The notes under the pieces: model-generated
Seen by the model: the letters and a program-made list of their open reading frames with translations, nothing else
Databases searched by the model: none
What the model was told of the DNA's origin: nothing
Translations under genes and position numbers: made by a program
Source of the DNA: Pseudomonadota bacterium
Lineage (GTDB): Bacteria > Pseudomonadota > Alphaproteobacteria > Rhizobiales > Pleomorphomonadaceae
DNA: 64,000 bases
NCBI GenBank assembly: GCA_023436885.1
Contig: JAEZHI010000041.1
Location: 132,887 to 196,886, forward strand
Direction: 5' to 3'
Part shown: positions 35,183 through 44,249 of the stretch, in pieces
Position numbering within the stretch: position 1 is the first letter of the stretch
Layout: each line of letters opens with the position of its first letter

Positions 35183-38100
35183 GGCAGCTCCTTCCCTGTT
35201 GAATAGATGCTGGCAGATGGCGGGCGCGATATTTGCAAACCTTGAGAGGAAATCGCAGCGACGATCAGATCGGCGGATGCCTCGGAGATGCCCGTGCCGC
35301 AGAACTTGACCTGGGCAGCGCACATTACGGCCTGCCATCTCGCATCGGCGAGCGCTTGGCCTCCATTGGGGGGTGATTGGGACAACTCGAACAGATTACG
35401 TCCCGCCGGCATGGCGACGTCCAGAATATACGAGGACGGCTCCGGCTGGCGCGTGATATCGGCGTCATAAGCTGCGTACCTGGGCTCGGCCAGGATGTCC
35501 TGCAGCGGGTCGCGATGGCGACACAGCTGATCGTCGCAAATGACCTTGCACAGCAGATATGGGTCATGCGTACGCCGCATGAGCTGCCTGGCCCGTTCCA
35601 TTAGCAACTGACGGGCCGCGGTCTCGCCGAGCCAGGGCCGGTCGCTAGCGATCCGCTCCTCAATGACGGCACGCAAGGCCGCGTTCAGCAGGTTTACGCC
35701 AGCAGCCGACCAGCGCCCCTGTACCGCGCGACGCGCAACAACAATCTTTAGCGCATGGGAGGCAAAGGCATCTACCCGCCCCTGAAGATCTTCTCCGTAA
35801 AGCGTATGGCTGGCCACGAAAGCGATAACGTCGGGCCATACCACGTCGAGCCCATCGGCGGTGACGGTGGCCACGCTGAACACGCGCATTCCAAGCCGCC
35901 GCCCATCCGGGGTCTCGGCGAGCGCGCGGATTTCGCGGTCCCGGCCGGGCGACTGCCCTTCTTCAAAATAGGTCGAGATTTCGGGCTGCGAGCGCCACTT
36001 GCGCATCGCGGCCGCCACCTTGGCATCGTCGACCGCCATGGCGACACCCAGATCCTTCGCCTTCGGCACCGCCACCATGACCGGCGTGTAATCGCCCTCG
36101 CTGAACACGGTCGCCCGGCCGCGCGACAAGGTCGCCAGCGCCTTCGACTGCTCCTCGTCCATTGACATGGCCTCGGCCATCGCTTCCCGGTCGTCTCCCG
36201 CTACCAGGCGATGGATGATTTTCAGGTTGGTGTTCTTCAAGACGTCGGGGGCGAGCCGGACCGGAACCTGATCGGCGATGATCATGCCCTGGCCGTAAGC
36301 GCGCACCTCCGACAGCATTTGCGAAAACGCATCGGCAAACGCACCGCGCGGATCGGCATGGAAGGAGTCCGCCGCCTTCTTTCCGCCTGCCAGCAGCCGG
36401 TGCGCCTCTTCGATCACCACCAGATGCGACAGCGGATTGCCCGGCGGCGCCGGCCGGTTGGCAGCGGCGGCAGCCGAAAGGCGCGCGGCATGCTCCGCCC
36501 GTCGATGCTCGTAGAGGCGGACCAGAAGAAGCCCCATGATGAACGCCTTGTCGTCATCGTCGCCGATCCCTTCCAACTCGATGACCGTTGGCGCCCTCAA
36601 CAATTCGCCGATGGGGATTGATCGCTCGACGTCGAGCATCATCCCCCGCGCGCCGCGGCGCAGGCCGTTGAGACGCGTCACAAGCGAAGCCGTTATTTCC
36701 TGAGTGGTCTCGCCCTTGTACCCGAGCCTGGGAACCGTCCGCTCGATGGCGGCGACCAGTTCGCCGATCGTCGGAATGCTCGGCGTAACCGTCGGATCAC
36801 GATGTCCGCCGGTGGCGAAATCCCAACCGCGTTCGGTGTAGAGCTCGACCAGACATTGTTCGAGGATCTGCGGCAGCGGAATCCAAAGTGCGAAGCTCCC
36901 CATGAAGACGGTCTTGAGCAAGTCGAGATGGGTCGAGACATCGGCACCAGGCGGAACCTCGAACGGATTGATGCGCAGAGGAGCCACCTGCTCACGACCC
37001 AACGTGAACACCCTGAGCTTGTCGGCGAGGCCCTTCTGGCCGAGCAGTTCCCGATACTCGGTCTTGGCCGGTTCGATGACCAGGAAGGGCACATCGTTTG
37101 CCGCAGCCTGCGCCAGTAAATGCATGACCGTGTTGGTTTTCCCCGAACCTGTAAGGCCGGCAACGAAGGCATGCCGCGTCAGCTGATCGAGTTCGATGCG
37201 ATAGCTGGTGTTGGTCGAACGCCGCTGTTCCAGAATCTCTCCGACGTCAAGCGCACGCTGCGGATCGCTCTGTACCGGCCGGGTGACGGCGAACCGCGGC
37301 GCGGGGCGGACGGCAAAGCCAGCGGTGTCGCGCCGAGGAAAATGGACCATTGCCGCAAGCTGCCTGGTGTCGAGCAGCGTCTGGTTGAGAAAGGGATGGC
37401 GCCAGATGCGCGGGCCCTGCGGGGCAGCCTGATAGGGCAGAGCCCAGTTGGCGGCCAGCCTTTGCGCCTCGCCCAACGGCAGGACGCGATGCGGCGATTG
37501 CGATTTGTCCGAGGAAAACTGTCCGCGCCAGGCTGCCGCCAGGCGCCAGTAGCTGGCCGCGTCGCCGAGAAGATAGATGCCCGCCCGCCAGGCTCCAATG
37601 GAGAGCCCGCGATTCAACGCCTCGGAGAGGTCGTCGATATGCCGGCTGTAGGCACGCGTCAGAGGCAGTTCGCCGCGTGCATCGCCTGCCGAAAGCGCCG
37701 CCCGCTGATCTTCCAGCGCAACGTCGCGCAACTGCGTGACAGTTTCCGGATCGAGTGGTTCGGCCAACACGATGACAGCGAAACGACCACCGTGAAGGCT
37801 TCTGAGCAGCCTGTCCCATGGCGCGTCGCCGTCGCGAATTTCGCCGCTCGGGACGCCGTAAGCCAAACCGCCCTGCGTCAATGGCTTGAGCACACTGGGA
37901 TCGATGGCCTCGGCGCTTCTGTCCATGGAAGGATAGGCACCGTCGAGTAGCGAGGCGAGGACGGCGTGCTGCTGGTCAAGGCCCGCCTCCGACATCAGGC
38001 TCCACGTTCCCATGGAGAAGCGAACGCCATCTGGACCGCCGATGACCTGGAATGCAAAGGGAATGGACTCGCCGGCCAGCCCCGCCAGCACGGCTTCAGT

Positions 38101-38289
38101 CGAAAATTTCGCCGGCACATCCTTCTCGTTCGACTTCTCACTGAAGCCAACGCCGAGGATATGTTCAAGCCGCCGCGCCTTTCGGGGAACCGGCGCCCAG
38201 GACGCTTCGTTCGGCAAGCGCGTCGGGTCGAACGAAAGACCGGCAATATAGTTCAAGGCATCAGGACGAACGAAAGGCTCTCCAGTCAT
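35179..38289 (-). CDS. HerA/VirB4-like ATPase (DUF87) of unknown system
   Basis: A 1036-residue protein. Residues about 1-350 are a large N-terminal region I cannot assign. The HerA-type core follows, with Walker A GLTGSGKT near residue 380 (HAFVAGLTGSGKTNTVMHLL), Walker B LVVIEEAHRLL near 625, an adjacent GGKKAADSF segment and a sensor/arginine region around LSRGRATVFSEGDYTP. The C-terminal 270 residues include CKVICDDQLCRH, possibly a metal site. HerA-type hexamers translocate DNA; relatives act in DNA-end resection, conjugation and some anti-phage modules. It is the second gene of a four-gene operon, 21 bases after the membrane-protein gene, preceded by GGAGG. Confidence 0.87.
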   Translation of the reverse strand: MTGEPFVRPDALNYIAGLSFDPTRLPNEASWAPVPRKARRLEHILGVGFSEKSNEKDVPAKFSTEAVLAGLAGESIPFAFQVIGGPDGVRFSMGTWSLMSEAGLDQQHAVLASLLDGAYPSMDRSAEAIDPSVLKPLTQGGLAYGVPSGEIRDGDAPWDRLLRSLHGGRFAVIVLAEPLDPETVTQLRDVALEDQRAALSAGDARGELPLTRAYSRHIDDLSEALNRGLSIGAWRAGIYLLGDAASYWRLAAAWRGQFSSDKSQSPHRVLPLGEAQRLAANWALPYQAAPQGPRIWRHPFLNQTLLDTRQLAAMVHFPRRDTAGFAVRPAPRFAVTRPVQSDPQRALDVGEILEQRRSTNTSYRIELDQLTRHAFVAGLTGSGKTNTVMHLLAQAAANDVPFLVIEPAKTEYRELLGQKGLADKLRVFTLGREQVAPLRINPFEVPPGADVSTHLDLLKTVFMGSFALWIPLPQILEQCLVELYTERGWDFATGGHRDPTVTPSIPTIGELVAAIERTVPRLGYKGETTQEITASLVTRLNGLRRGARGMMLDVERSIPIGELLRAPTVIELEGIGDDDDKAFIMGLLLVRLYEHRRAEHAARLSAAAAANRPAPPGNPLSHLVVIEEAHRLLAGGKKAADSFHADPRGAFADAFSQMLSEVRAYGQGMIIADQVPVRLAPDVLKNTNLKIIHRLVAGDDREAMAEAMSMDEEQSKALATLSRGRATVFSEGDYTPVMVAVPKAKDLGVAMAVDDAKVAAAMRKWRSQPEISTYFEEGQSPGRDREIRALAETPDGRRLGMRVFSVATVTADGLDVVWPDVIAFVASHTLYGEDLQGRVDAFASHALKIVVARRAVQGRWSAAGVNLLNAALRAVIEERIASDRPWLGETAARQLLMERARQLMRRTHDPYLLCKVICDDQLCRHRDPLQDILAEPRYAAYDADITRQPEPSSYILDVAMPAGRNLFELSQSPPNGGQALADARWQAVMCAAQVKFCGTGISEASADLIVAAISSQGLQISRPPSASIYSTGKELP

Positions 38290-38310
38290 CGGCTAACCGC
38301 GCCTCCGTCA

Positions 38311-39939
38311 TCAGCGTTTGGGTGCGTCGGGAGACGGGAGATTGAAGTGTATGGTGGGCGGCGACGCGTTCTCGAAACGGGTCTGCATGTCTTTGCTGGC
38401 CCGCTCGAAATCAGCCTGCATCTGGCGGCCGGTTTGTTCGAACTGCTTGTTGAACAGATAGGCGACGACCAGAAAGACCGCGAGACCCGCTATTCCGCCA
38501 ACCACCTTGATGCCCTGCCTCGCCCAAGGCCATTTGCTGGTTAGTCCAGCGACGTAGACGGCCTGTGTGGTGTGATTGACGCAACGCGTGGCGATGAGAA
38601 ACGCCGCATTCCGCCGCCCGCTGACCTCGATCCAGTCGCCGACATCGGCAAAACCGCTGGCGTTGCTGCCGCTCAGTCTCACGCTGGCGATGAAGATCCG
38701 ACCTTTGTGCGGATCGTTCCGTTCAAGCCGCAAAGTGAAGATGGGCGTGTTGGTTTGACCGCTTTGAAGCGACGTTTGTTCGACGTCGGTGACCTGACCG
38801 GCCACACTTCCAGCCATCGTTTGTGCTGGGATCTGTTGACCGGAGAGCGGCCGTGACGTCTCGTGCGCCTGGTGCATCTCAGGCTGCGGTTGTGGTTCGC
38901 CCGCGCTCGGCGGAGCATCGGGAAGCTTCCAGCCGCGTCGGCGCGTCGTTCCTTGCCTTTCGGCCGTCATTGCCGCCTCCTGTTCTTTCAAGCTTTCCGT
39001 CGCGTCTTCGAAAAGGCCGCGCGGTTTCTGAAATTCGCTGTGCGCAATCTCGGCAACCGGCATCTCTTGGATGGCTTTATCCGTCGCCGCAGCCGCTACA
39101 CTCGACGTATCGGTGTTGGGGGAAGAGTCGTGAAACCACCAGATGGATAGTCCAACGAGCGCATAGCTCAGGAAAGACCATGACTGGAAGCTGTTGAACG
39201 AATCGGCAGATGCGTTCGGAGAAAAATACGCAAAAACAACGAGCATTATCGATGCAACGATTATTGCCCCAAGTATTATAGATACTATACTTGATATTTT
39301 GAATAGTTCGAATCTTAGCAATTTATACGAGATATAGATCAGATAAACGAGAGAGGTGACTGCAACAACCGCATCGACCATCAGAAAGAGACCGAGATTT
39401 TGCCAAGAAAAAAACGGACTGTTCGTGTCGCCGATTGTCGCGCCCGACAGAAGACGTAGGCTCAGCACGATCCAGAACTTGACTGCATATCTCCTCAGAC
39501 TACGTTTTACTGGAACGACAATAGCTTTTTTGTGTGGTCTTGAAGAAAAAAACCTCTCTAGAAACATCTCTGCCAGCATCGCCCATATCGTATAAAATGC
39601 AGAAATGGCTGAAATTACGGAGGCAAGCGAAGAACCTCGATCTGAGGCAACACCTAAGCCAATGAGTACATTTATTGAAATCAGAATAAGCGTTACGACA
39701 ACACGCCAGAACGTCGAAAGCTTGGTGAATTTCACCATCGAGTCCCAATGAAACACTGGCACAGCCGCGATAATGGCGAGCGAGACAAAAGTCGCAAAAA
39801 GGCGAACAAGCGCGATCGCTTCCTGTGAAAGTGACGGCATGTCGGACGCAGCCAGATAGATGGCGGCGGCACTGAAGACGGTCAGCACAGCCAAACGCCA
39901 ATCCAGATTATCCGAACCGGTAGGATCTCGAGCCAGCAA
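38311..39939 (-). CDS. Multi-span membrane protein with soluble beta-rich domain, HerA cassette
   Basis: A 542-residue protein starting at TTG, chosen for the GGGAGG seven bases upstream. About eight membrane spans fill residues 14-270. A disordered Pro/Gln/Glu-rich linker (275-380) is followed by a beta-rich domain (about 380-470: IFTLRLERNDPHKGRIF, then GDWIEVSGRRNAAFLIATR) that could be OB-fold-like. One more span (about 478-497) precedes a short coiled-coil tail (FEQTGRQMQADFERASKDMQ). No family is recognised. The DNA for residues 60-260 is clearly AT-richer and less codon-biased than its neighbours, suggesting transfer. It is the first gene of the HerA operon; the AT-rich gap before it likely holds the promoter. 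Confidence 0.8.
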   Translation of the reverse strand: MLARDPTGSDNLDWRLAVLTVFSAAAIYLAASDMPSLSQEAIALVRLFATFVSLAIIAAVPVFHWDSMVKFTKLSTFWRVVVTLILISINVLIGLGVASDRGSSLASVISAISAFYTIWAMLAEMFLERFFSSRPHKKAIVVPVKRSLRRYAVKFWIVLSLRLLSGATIGDTNSPFFSWQNLGLFLMVDAVVAVTSLVYLIYISYKLLRFELFKISSIVSIILGAIIVASIMLVVFAYFSPNASADSFNSFQSWSFLSYALVGLSIWWFHDSSPNTDTSSVAAAATDKAIQEMPVAEIAHSEFQKPRGLFEDATESLKEQEAAMTAERQGTTRRRGWKLPDAPPSAGEPQPQPEMHQAHETSRPLSGQQIPAQTMAGSVAGQVTDVEQTSLQSGQTNTPIFTLRLERNDPHKGRIFIASVRLSGSNASGFADVGDWIEVSGRRNAAFLIATRCVNHTTQAVYVAGLTSKWPWARQGIKVVGGIAGLAVFLVVAYLFNKQFEQTGRQMQADFERASKDMQTRFENASPPTIHFNLPSPDAPKR

Positions 39940-40226
39940 CCGCGACCTCCCGCAGCAAACCCGCCACTAAAGCAGAATATTCAATAAGAAATTCACGTAT
40001 AATCGTGCGGAACCTGAGATTATACGAAACAATTTTAGATAATAGGAAGAACACCAAACACCAGCATCTTCTAGTTCAGGCAATAAGCTAATCTATACCG
40101 AAAAATATCTTCACCTCCCAAGGCTCAGGTCAGCCTCGTCGCCAAGAGCAAGAAATGAGATAAGCATGGACGACACCGGCTTTCGTCCACCATTTGATGG
40201 AGAACCGCGGCCGATCCCCAAAGGCA

Positions 40227-41390
40227 CTAAGCGTCGGAAGCGGACGCTGAGCGACGGGCAATGTCGTCTGACGCAAGGCGCGGCACCGACCAAAGCGTAC
40301 GGACAAGATCCGCCTGCCTCCGGGTCTGCGTTTTGGCAAATAGCGCGTTGAGATGCGAGGCGACTGTCGAACGGGCGGTGCCTAGCAGGTCAGCGATCTG
40401 CTGAAGTGACTGCCCTTCGGCGAGCGCTCTCGCAACCGTCGCCTCGGCGCGAGTGAGGCCGAATGCTTCCTTCAGAAGATCAGTCGGCAGAGCGGCGCCA
40501 CCGCCCACCTCATTCAGCAGCAACATGACGGGCGCATCAAGGCCGACAGAGGCCCGAATCTCCGGCTCTGATAAGGGAGCTGCCCGCACCACCAGAGAAG
40601 GAGCATCAATGTCCCCGTCGAGAACCAAAACACCGCCCGACGGCGCCTTTTCCAGCCCTTTGTCGGCGGCAGCGCGCGCCACAAGCGTTCTGAGAGCGCG
40701 GGTTTCATCCGCCGTTCTTCCGGCGATTGTCCGACCTTCGCATCTGAGCTGGCGCGCCGCCAGCAACCGCTCTGCAACCGCGTTGGTAAACAGGATCTCA
40801 TTGCCCTGGGACAACAGAACGACGCCGACAGCCATCATCTCAAGCGCGGACAGCGCCAGGCCAGAGCGGCCGTCCGCCTTATCGAGGCGGGCCTGCACTG
40901 CCGCCGCATGGCGAAAATGCGGTTGCAGCCGCCGAATGGTCTCCATGGCCTCCCGATCGAAATGACCGACCCCGGGGGAACGGGCAAACACCGTGAAGGC
41001 GGTCAGGCGCGGACGTTTCCAGAGCGGCAGAATGACGCAATCCGTCGTGTCGTATTCGCGAGCCCAACCGTTGGCGAACACGTCCTTCGCACGCCGCTCC
41101 GGCTGCATGACCTGCCGATCGTGGATCATCCCCCCTTCGCTCGCCAAGGCAAGGCAGCTCCACACGTAGCTCTGGCCGGCATAGTATTCGGCGAATTGCT
41201 CAATGGCCTTTGCATCATAACCGCAATACTCGACCGTATGCGGTTTGCCGCCAACATCGACGCCCAAAAGGCATCCGCAACCATGTAGCGAAGCTTGTAT
41301 TTCTGTCAGGGTTCGCGGCCACCGCTCCGGCAGGAGAGCCGCATCATAGACAAGTTCTACGAGATGGGAGAAATTCTCGAAAGAAACCAT
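40227..41390 (-). CDS. LuxR-type HTH regulator
   Basis: A 387-residue protein. The C-terminal LuxR HTH is clear near residue 320-370: GLTRAEATVARALAEGQSLQQIADLLGTARSTVASHLNALFAKT. The first 300 residues form a PAS/GAF-like sensory part (ALEMMAVGVVLLSQGNEILFTNAVAERLL resembles a PAS core). No autoinducer-binding domain was recognised. It is transcribed toward the start of the HerA operon, with about 290 bases between, and could be an independent gene. Targets are unknown. Confidence 0.88.
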   Translation of the reverse strand: MVSFENFSHLVELVYDAALLPERWPRTLTEIQASLHGCGCLLGVDVGGKPHTVEYCGYDAKAIEQFAEYYAGQSYVWSCLALASEGGMIHDRQVMQPERRAKDVFANGWAREYDTTDCVILPLWKRPRLTAFTVFARSPGVGHFDREAMETIRRLQPHFRHAAAVQARLDKADGRSGLALSALEMMAVGVVLLSQGNEILFTNAVAERLLAARQLRCEGRTIAGRTADETRALRTLVARAAADKGLEKAPSGGVLVLDGDIDAPSLVVRAAPLSEPEIRASVGLDAPVMLLLNEVGGGAALPTDLLKEAFGLTRAEATVARALAEGQSLQQIADLLGTARSTVASHLNALFAKTQTRRQADLVRTLWSVPRLASDDIARRSASASDA

Positions 41391-41580
41391 GGGCGACCGC
41401 TCAATAAACAGGAGCTATCCAAGTTTTATCGCATGAACCCAGCGCTTCATCAACCACAAAGCCTGCCCAAGAGTTTTTAGTCTTATATGGCGGTTCAGTA
41501 TTCACGACCACACCGCAAGAATAACAATACCCAGCGCAGAAGCGGTGGTCCAACCCTTGGAGTGGAGATAGAACATCGCC

Positions 41581-42138
41581 ATGCTTGATCAGGAGTTCAC
41601 CCCGCTGCTTCTCCCGCACGAGAAAGTCCTCTGGTCGGGTACGCCCGACCCCGCCATCCGCTTCACATCCAGGGATCTGTTCATGATCCCTTTCTCGATC
41701 CTCTGGGGTGGATTCGCCATCTTCTGGGAAGTGTCGGTCATGACCGATGGTGCCCCTTTCTTCTTCCAGCTCTGGGGAATTCCCTTCGTCTTGATCGGTC
41801 TCTATCTGATGGTCGGCCGCTTCTTCATTGACGCCTGGGCGCGCCGCAACACCGTCTACGCCGTGACCGACAGGCGCGTCCTCGTCAACAGGAAGCGCCC
41901 GTTCCCCAAGCTTACCGCCGTGGCGCACGACCAGATCGGCCCCATCAATCTCGTCGATGAGAACGGGGGAAAGGGAACGATCCTCTTCGAGACGCCCCGA
42001 TCCTATGAGGGCGAACGGCGGTTTTCGGGCTATTGGTCGCCCGCCTTCGATACTTCGCCGCAACTGATCGGCATCAATGATGCCCGCAGCGTATTCGCCA
42101 TCGTGCAGGAGGCGCGGCAGACCGCCCAAAGAAACTGA
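41581..42138 (+). CDS. PH-domain membrane protein
   Basis: A 185-residue protein. The opening LLLPHEKVLWSGTPDP, two adjacent membrane spans (about 35-55 and 62-82) and the strand NTVYAVTDRRVLVNRKRPFP are the pattern of bacterial PH-domain membrane proteins. The C-terminal part (RSYEGERRFSGYWSPAF) is lineage-specific. No enzymatic role is known for the family. It is convergent with the LysR gene at 42143, four bases away, and stands alone on the + strand. Confidence 0.8.
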   Translation: MLDQEFTPLLLPHEKVLWSGTPDPAIRFTSRDLFMIPFSILWGGFAIFWEVSVMTDGAPFFFQLWGIPFVLIGLYLMVGRFFIDAWARRNTVYAVTDRRVLVNRKRPFPKLTAVAHDQIGPINLVDENGGKGTILFETPRSYEGERRFSGYWSPAFDTSPQLIGINDARSVFAIVQEARQTAQRN

Positions 42139-42142
42139 CCAC

Positions 42143-43057
42143 TCAGGCTTCCAACGCCGAGGACGACGCCATCAGCGGATCCTCCCGCACCGCCGCAACG
42201 AGATAGTCGATGACGGCCCTGACGCGTAGCGGCAGGTTCCGGCGGGACGGATAGACCAGATTGATCGGCAGGCGAGCCGGAGGGAACTCCGGCATCAGGT
42301 TGACGAGACGGCCATCTTCGATGTCGGCTACGGCCAGGATATGCGTGAGAATGGTGATGCCGGCGCCGGCCAGCGCGGCGCGGTGGACGGCAACCGCGTT
42401 GTCGGCGACGAGGCGGGGTGCGATCCGCACCGCCACTTCATCATCCCCATCGGAAAATACCCAGGAATGGCCATTACCGCCGCGCCGGTAGCAGATGCAA
42501 TCATGCTGCTTCAGATCTTCAAGCGCTTCGGGAACCTTGCGATCTTCGAGATAGGTGGGCGCGGCAACGAGAAAGGCGGTCGTCCAGCCGATCCGACGGC
42601 CGATCAAGCCAGCGTCGTCGACCGGACCGAGCCGCACCTCGACGTCGATCCCTTCGCCGACCAGATCGGACGGCTCTTCGCGAAACAGGAGATCGACCTC
42701 CAGGCCCGGATGACGATTGAGAAGAGTGCGGAGCCGCTCGCTCATGAACAGTCCCAGCGGCGCCGGCAGGGAAAGCCGCACCTTGCCGGAAGCGCTTCCC
42801 AGGGGATCAGCCGCTTCTCCTAGCGCGTCCACAGCTTCGACGACCCTCTGCGCCATCGGGATCGTCCGCTCGCCTTCGCATGTCAGGGCCAGCGCCGTGG
42901 TCGACCGATGCAGGAGGCGCACGCCAAGATGCGTCTCAAGAGCGGAAATCTGCCGGGAAACCGCCGGCTGCGTCAGCTTGAGATCGATGGCGGCAGCAGA
43001 AAACGAGCCCGTCTCGGCCACCCGCAGGAAGCTTCTGAGCGCGCCAACGATATCCAT
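42143..43057 (-). CDS. LysR-type regulator
   Basis: A 304-residue LysR protein: the HTH is FLRVAETGSFSAAAIDLKLTQPAVSRQISALETHLG, followed by a substrate-binding domain (VRLSLPAPLGLFMSERLRTLLNRHPGLEVDLLF). It belongs to the CrgA/AaeR-like group by its length and pattern. It is divergent from the AhpD-like gene across a 124-base gap containing two 15-bp palindromes; those match the Rrf2 promoter better than LysR boxes, so joint control is possible. Confidence 0.9.
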   Translation of the reverse strand: MDIVGALRSFLRVAETGSFSAAAIDLKLTQPAVSRQISALETHLGVRLLHRSTTALALTCEGERTIPMAQRVVEAVDALGEAADPLGSASGKVRLSLPAPLGLFMSERLRTLLNRHPGLEVDLLFREEPSDLVGEGIDVEVRLGPVDDAGLIGRRIGWTTAFLVAAPTYLEDRKVPEALEDLKQHDCICYRRGGNGHSWVFSDGDDEVAVRIAPRLVADNAVAVHRAALAGAGITILTHILAVADIEDGRLVNLMPEFPPARLPINLVYPSRRNLPLRVRAVIDYLVAAVREDPLMASSSALEA

Positions 43058-43128
43058 CCCTCTTCGCTCCCGGCATAGGCCTTATGTCCGGAGCTTATGA
43101 CGGAATGGCTTTACCGTCCAGATATTAC

Positions 43129-43162
43129 GGATATTAAATATCCATAAGGATATGAAGTATCC
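43129..43162. promoter_or_regulatory. Two GGATAY-type palindromes before the AhpD-like gene
   Basis: GGATATTAAATATCC (43129-43143) is a perfect 7-1-7 palindrome. GGATATGAAGTATCC (43148-43162) is a second with GGATA/TATCC arms. Their centres are 19 bases apart, just before the start codon at 43182. The same element (44286-44300) precedes the Rrf2 gene, so these are the probable Rrf2 operator. Confidence 0.78.
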
Positions 43163-43181
43163 TTGATCAAGGAGACCAGTC

Positions 43182-43661
43182 ATGACACAGCGCCTGAACT
43201 ACGCCCAGCAGGCCCCCGAACTCATCAAGAAGATGTCCGACCTCAGCATGGCGGTGAAGAGCAGCTCAATCGAAGAGAAGCTCCACGATCTCGTGCAGAT
43301 CCGCGCCTCGCAGATCAACGGCTGCGCCTTCTGCCTCGACATGCACGTCAAGGAAGCCAAGATCCACGGCGAGAGCGAGCTGAGACTCTACCACGTGGCC
43401 ATCTGGCATGAATCAAACCTGTTCGCACCGCGTGAACGCGCAGCTCTTGCCTGGACCGAAGCGGTCACCAAGCTGCCGGAAGGCGGCATCCCCGACGAGC
43501 TCTACGAGCGCGTGCGCGGCCAGCTTTCCGAGAAGGAGATCACCGACCTGACCTTCTCGATCATGGTCATCAACGCCTGGAACCGGCTCGCCATCTCCTT
43601 CAAGGCCGTGCCCGGCTCGGCCGACAAGCTCTACGGCCTCGACAAGGCGGGCCTGAACTGA
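43182..43661 (+). CDS. Carboxymuconolactone decarboxylase / AhpD-like family protein
   Basis: A 159-residue protein of the AhpD-like alkylhydroperoxidase fold. The motif INGCAFCLDMHVKEAKIHGE carries the redox-active CxxC and the histidine seven residues after the first cysteine. EEKLHDLVQIRAS and PRERAALAWTEAVTKL are usual. Such proteins reduce peroxides or act as thiol antioxidants. Upstream palindromes link it to the Rrf2 regulator encoded downstream, consistent with redox- or NO-type control (inference). A terminator follows at 43685-43720. Confidence 0.93.
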   Translation: MTQRLNYAQQAPELIKKMSDLSMAVKSSSIEEKLHDLVQIRASQINGCAFCLDMHVKEAKIHGESELRLYHVAIWHESNLFAPRERAALAWTEAVTKLPEGGIPDELYERVRGQLSEKEITDLTFSIMVINAWNRLAISFKAVPGSADKLYGLDKAGLN

Positions 43662-43684
43662 CGCGCAGAGCGTTAATCTTCTTG

Positions 43685-43720
43685 CAGCCGGCGCGAGGCG
43701 AAAGCCCGCCCGGCTGTTTT
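43685..43720 (+). terminator. Rho-independent terminator after the AhpD-like gene
   Basis: Arms CAGCCGG (43685-43691) and CCGGCTG (43710-43716), with further inner pairing and a short loop, are followed by TTTT. It sits between the convergent AhpD-like and Rrf2 genes and would end the AhpD-like transcript. Confidence 0.6.
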
Positions 43721-43757
43721 CATGAGTGTCGGCCTGCTTCCGGAGTCCCTACGCCGC

Positions 43758-44249
43758 TCAGCCTGCCCGTTCGTCCACCCAATCCAGAGTACCCTGCCAA
43801 AGCTCAGGCGAGAGCTCCTTGGAAAGCGTCCGCCCAAGTTCGGCAAGCGTGACGCCGCGCAGCGTCTCGCGCCACGCTTTATCCGCATCCCACATCACTC
43901 GCGCAATCGCGCAGGGCGCACTGTCGCAATGCCCCTTGGGACGGCAGGGATTGTTGGCGCGGATTTCATTACAGACAAAGGTCCGCGTCCTGCCTTCCAC
44001 CGCTTCAACGATATCGAGGAACGTCAGCTCCTCTGGCGACCTTGCCAGACGATAGCCCCCGGACGGGCCCAGCGTCGTGTGCACGAGCCCCGCCTGCGAC
44101 AGGCTTTGCAGCGCCTTGGAGAGATATTCCTTCGGCAGACCATGGAATTCCGCCAGCGCCTTGGTCGAGAGATAACGCCCCTCGGGCAGGCCGGCGAGAA
44201 TGGCACAGCAATGCAGCGCCCACTCGACTTGGCTTTTCAGGATCATCAT
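43758..44249 (-). CDS. Rrf2 family regulator with cysteine cluster
   Basis: A 163-residue Rrf2 protein: QVEWALHCCAILAGLPEGRYLSTKALAEFHGLPKEYLSKALQ is the winged HTH, then GLVHTTLGPSGGYRLAR. The C-terminal part carries cysteines in FVCNEIRANNPCRPKGHCDSAPC, a cluster that could hold an Fe-S centre as in NsrR or RirA, though with different spacing. It lies convergent to the AhpD-like gene and its own promoter has the shared palindrome (44286-44300). It likely represses itself and the AhpD-like gene in response to oxidant, NO or iron status. Confidence 0.92.
   Translation of the reverse strand: MMILKSQVEWALHCCAILAGLPEGRYLSTKALAEFHGLPKEYLSKALQSLSQAGLVHTTLGPSGGYRLARSPEELTFLDIVEAVEGRTRTFVCNEIRANNPCRPKGHCDSAPCAIARVMWDADKAWRETLRGVTLAELGRTLSKELSPELWQGTLDWVDERAG

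Noticed and set aside
40166..40351. Small + strand gene of 61 residues
   Set aside because: It has a fair ribosome binding site but overlaps the LuxR gene's end by 125 bases and has no recognisable features.
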